DNA from: Haplomitrium mnioides
Lineage: Eukaryota; Marchantiophyta; Haplomitriopsida; Calobryales
NCBI GenBank assembly: GCA_049999725.1
Contig: JBNGIS010001957.1
Span: forward strand, 1 to 22,989
Direction: 5' to 3'
Length of the DNA stretch: 22,989 nt
Part shown: positions 21,095 to 22,989 of the stretch, piece by piece
How the letters are laid out: each line of letters opens with the position of its first letter
Position numbering within the stretch: the first letter of the stretch is position 1
Position numbers and translations under genes: made by a program
Notes under the pieces: model-generated
What the model was told of the DNA's origin: nothing
Databases searched by the model: none
What the model saw: the letters and a program-made list of their open reading frames with translations, nothing else

Positions 21095-22461
21095 CATTTT
21101 TTTTTCCATCGGGTTAGAGCAAGCGGAGTCGTGGAGGGAGGCTGTGGAGGTTAAAGGGCATAGCGAGTGTGGGTTTGTACATGGATTTTTGGGCAGGGAG
21201 GTGACTTCCAACAAAAGAGCGGTGGGCTCTAGTTGTTGAAGTAGACTCTCATCATTTTTCTTTGGCACATGCCTTCACTTCTTCAGTGGCTGCACGTATG
21301 ATTTTCAGACCAACCCGCATTTTCGCTTGAGAAGGCAATTGGGGAGGATCCCCCCTCTGGAGCTAGGGAGGGTAAGATCAGGAGGGTGTGAGTGAAGGGA
21401 TTATTGGGGCATTCTAGGCCAAAAGCTCGATTCTGGTGACAATTTGTTGGGCCTAAAGAGTCCTCATGAGGTATGCTCCCAAGGGAAGAGTAAAGAGACG
21501 AATTTCAGTAGCAAGGTGGAGTGGGTAACCGGTGTTCGAGAGGAGCATCTCCTTGGTGAGGGAGCGAAACATACACCTTATGTGAGGCAGAATTCAAACT
21601 CTTTTGATTGAATGGGTGTGAGGAAATTGAGGTGGTATTGGAAGAGGGGACAGCCAACAATCGAGGGCAGCCGACGGAATGTCGGAATTGTGAGTGGTGG
21701 AGGAGCCGACGGATCTAAAGACCAGCCACTGTTTTCAGCAAAGGAGCAACTTGTGGGGGCAGTAAGGAAGACCAGAGAAATCGAGGGAGGACCTCCAGCC
21801 ACCAAGAAGCCAAGGGCAACACCGATCGGAAGAAGGGGCATCACGATCACGTAGAATTCCTGATTTCAAGAATCGGTAACACCCCACAAGGATTTCTTTC
21901 AATTTTGCTGTCTTTGAGTGTGACTTTTCAGCATGTACATATTTTAAATTTTGTACATACATTTAGGTAGAGCTTGTGAAAATATCCAGAACATTGTTGG
22001 AGAAAATCTGTTGTCGTTTGTTAGCATAGTTCCAAATTATGTTTTTTCGATAATTCAAATTCAACGTAGGAGCAAGTAGGAGTGGGGGTTAGGGACAGGT
22101 TTCAGTTCCTGGAACTTTGTATTTACAGAGCTGGGCCTGGCCCCAAGTAGGGGGCAGAATTGTACCTGTGCACCGAAGTCCAGCCACCTCCACCAGGTGT
22201 TGAGAAGGAATACAGTGAAGCAAAAGCTCCATTTTTGGCAAATTCAAAACTCTGTTTAGGCCTGAATCAGTTGCATGTTATCAGGAAACCAAGGAGAGGT
22301 GCCCAAACCTGAACCAAATCCAGCCCAACACCCTCTTAAAACGCTCAAATCGACAAAGTATGGGTCCCTCCCACAACAAGTATCCCGAAAACCGTTATTT
22401 TGGCGCCTGCGGCGATGTGGGGTTGTGTTTTCAGCATAGCACCACAACGGCAGGGCTGACA
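21095..22461 (+). mobile_element. Outer LTR, plus orientation, second part
   Basis: A continuation of the LTR that was cut at 13632. Its reverse complement lies at 11173-12548. It ends GGGCTGACA at 22461, after which the primer site begins, so this is the LTR at the 5' side of an internal region. In 240 bp compared by eye (21612-21851 against the reverse complement of 11783-12022) there are about 22 differences. Frames open on both strands at 21578-21854 exist in both arms but show mostly amino-acid-changing differences, so they are not taken as genes. Confidence 0.88.
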
Positions 22462-22470
22462 TAAAATTTT

Positions 22471-22487
22471 TGGCGACCATGAGGGGA
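22471..22487 (+). other. Primer-binding site of the outer element
   Basis: TGGCGACCATGAGGGGA starts 9 bases after the LTR end, preceded by TAAAATTTT. Its position and TGGCG start parallel the inner element's primer site, although the sequences differ afterwards. Confidence 0.6.
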
Positions 22488-22628
22488 TATGCCTGTCAAA
22501 AGTTCAGTCAAGGTTGCTGCCTTGAAGGACCAAAAACAGGGGGAGCCACTGAACTTGTTCTTTTGCAACTTGAAATTGAAAACTCTGAAAAAAAAATCTG
22601 AGACTAGAAATCTTGTTGTCATAGTATC

Positions 22629-22989
22629 ATGGATGGCTTGAATGGACGCACTGTTCAAAGGGCTAGTGCTAATATGTCCCATTCTGAGGCACCACCCGAG
22701 AAGATCCAGATGATTGGATCGTCGAATTAGAAGGGACGGCAAAGGCGAATGGCGAACGGGCCATTATGACAACCATACTCCATGGTGTGCTGAAGGGGGA
22801 AGCAAGGCCTTGGTACCTGGGACTGCCAGATGTTGTCCAAGATAACTGGGACCTATTTAAACCTCTGATCTTGAAAGAGTTTAGAAAATTGGGAGGAGGG
22901 GACGAAGCCCTCAACAAAATCGGCCAACTTTCGATGAAGAAGAAAGAATCACTTAGAAAATTCCTGCAAAGATTCCAGCGGTTGGCGAG
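22629..22989 (+). pseudogene. Gag of the outer Ty3/gypsy element, frameshifted, partial at window edge
   Basis: Gag forms the virus-like particle that packages retrotransposon RNA. A frame from ATG 22629 (MDGLNGRTVQRASANMSHSE) is lost near 22700 and stops at TAG 22728-22730. The capsid-like domain continues in another frame, open from 22688 to the window end: DPDDWIVELEG, then a GEARPWYLGLPD segment, W-x-x-F-K-P-L, KEFRKLGGGDEAL, QLSMKKKESLRKF and FQRL. This pattern (A-x-x-WY, W-x-x-F, EF, ESL-x-x-F-x-x-RF) is that of the plant retrotransposon Gag domain. An earlier small frame (ATG 22489 to TGA 22641, 50 codons) precedes it and contains an A9 run. At least one frameshift therefore separates the parts, and the copy is probably non-functional. 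The rest lies beyond the window. Confidence 0.75.

Noticed and set aside
21612-21854. 80-codon frame in the outer LTR, also open at 12022-11780 (minus strand)
   Set aside because: Open in both arms, but the substitutions show no excess of silent changes and no known domain is seen.

Overview
This window looks like nuclear DNA of a land plant. It has one recognisable host-gene exon at its left edge, about 9 kb of satellite DNA, and about 12 kb of nested and inverted LTR retrotransposon (Ty3/gypsy-type) sequence. The plant assignment rests on the chaperonin exon, which reads like plant CCT eta, and on the retrotransposon proteins and TGGCG-type primer sites, which fit plant Ty3/gypsy elements. 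The species cannot be told; a large, repeat-rich genome such as a fern or gymnosperm would fit, but that is inference.

Layout. (1) 1-121, minus strand: the first coding exon of a CCT7 (T-complex protein 1 subunit eta) gene running out of the window; 122-975 is its upstream side. (2) 976-7.8 kb: a tandem array of a 44-bp satellite in which most monomers carry AAGCTT inside the palindrome AGAAGCTTCT. (3) About 7.79-8.74 kb: an insert that interrupts the array and resembles a solo LTR. (4) 8.74-11.172 kb: more of the same satellite. (5) 11173-13045: a minus-oriented LTR that begins exactly where the satellite stops. (6) 13093-22461: a plus-oriented copy of the same LTR, so the two form a large head-to-head inverted repeat. 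The plus copy is followed by a primer-binding site and a broken gag gene that leaves the window. (7) 13633-21089: a second, different LTR retrotransposon inserted in the plus arm, with 3.0-kb LTRs, a CTTTG target duplication on each side and an internal region of only about 1.47 kb.

Inferred order of events: satellite amplification next to the CCT7 promoter; insertion of the inverted outer LTR pair (arms about 9% different in the stretch I compared); then insertion of the inner element (its LTRs roughly 6% different). The inner element is dead: most of gag and pol is deleted, leaving a Gag N-terminus joined in frame to integrase, with two stop codons and no catalytic glutamate. Nothing here forms an operon or pathway. 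The only host gene is CCT7, and the interest lies in its position beside the satellite, the heat-shock-element-like motif repeated about 200 times, the traces of higher-order repeats, and the inverted, nested LTR structure.
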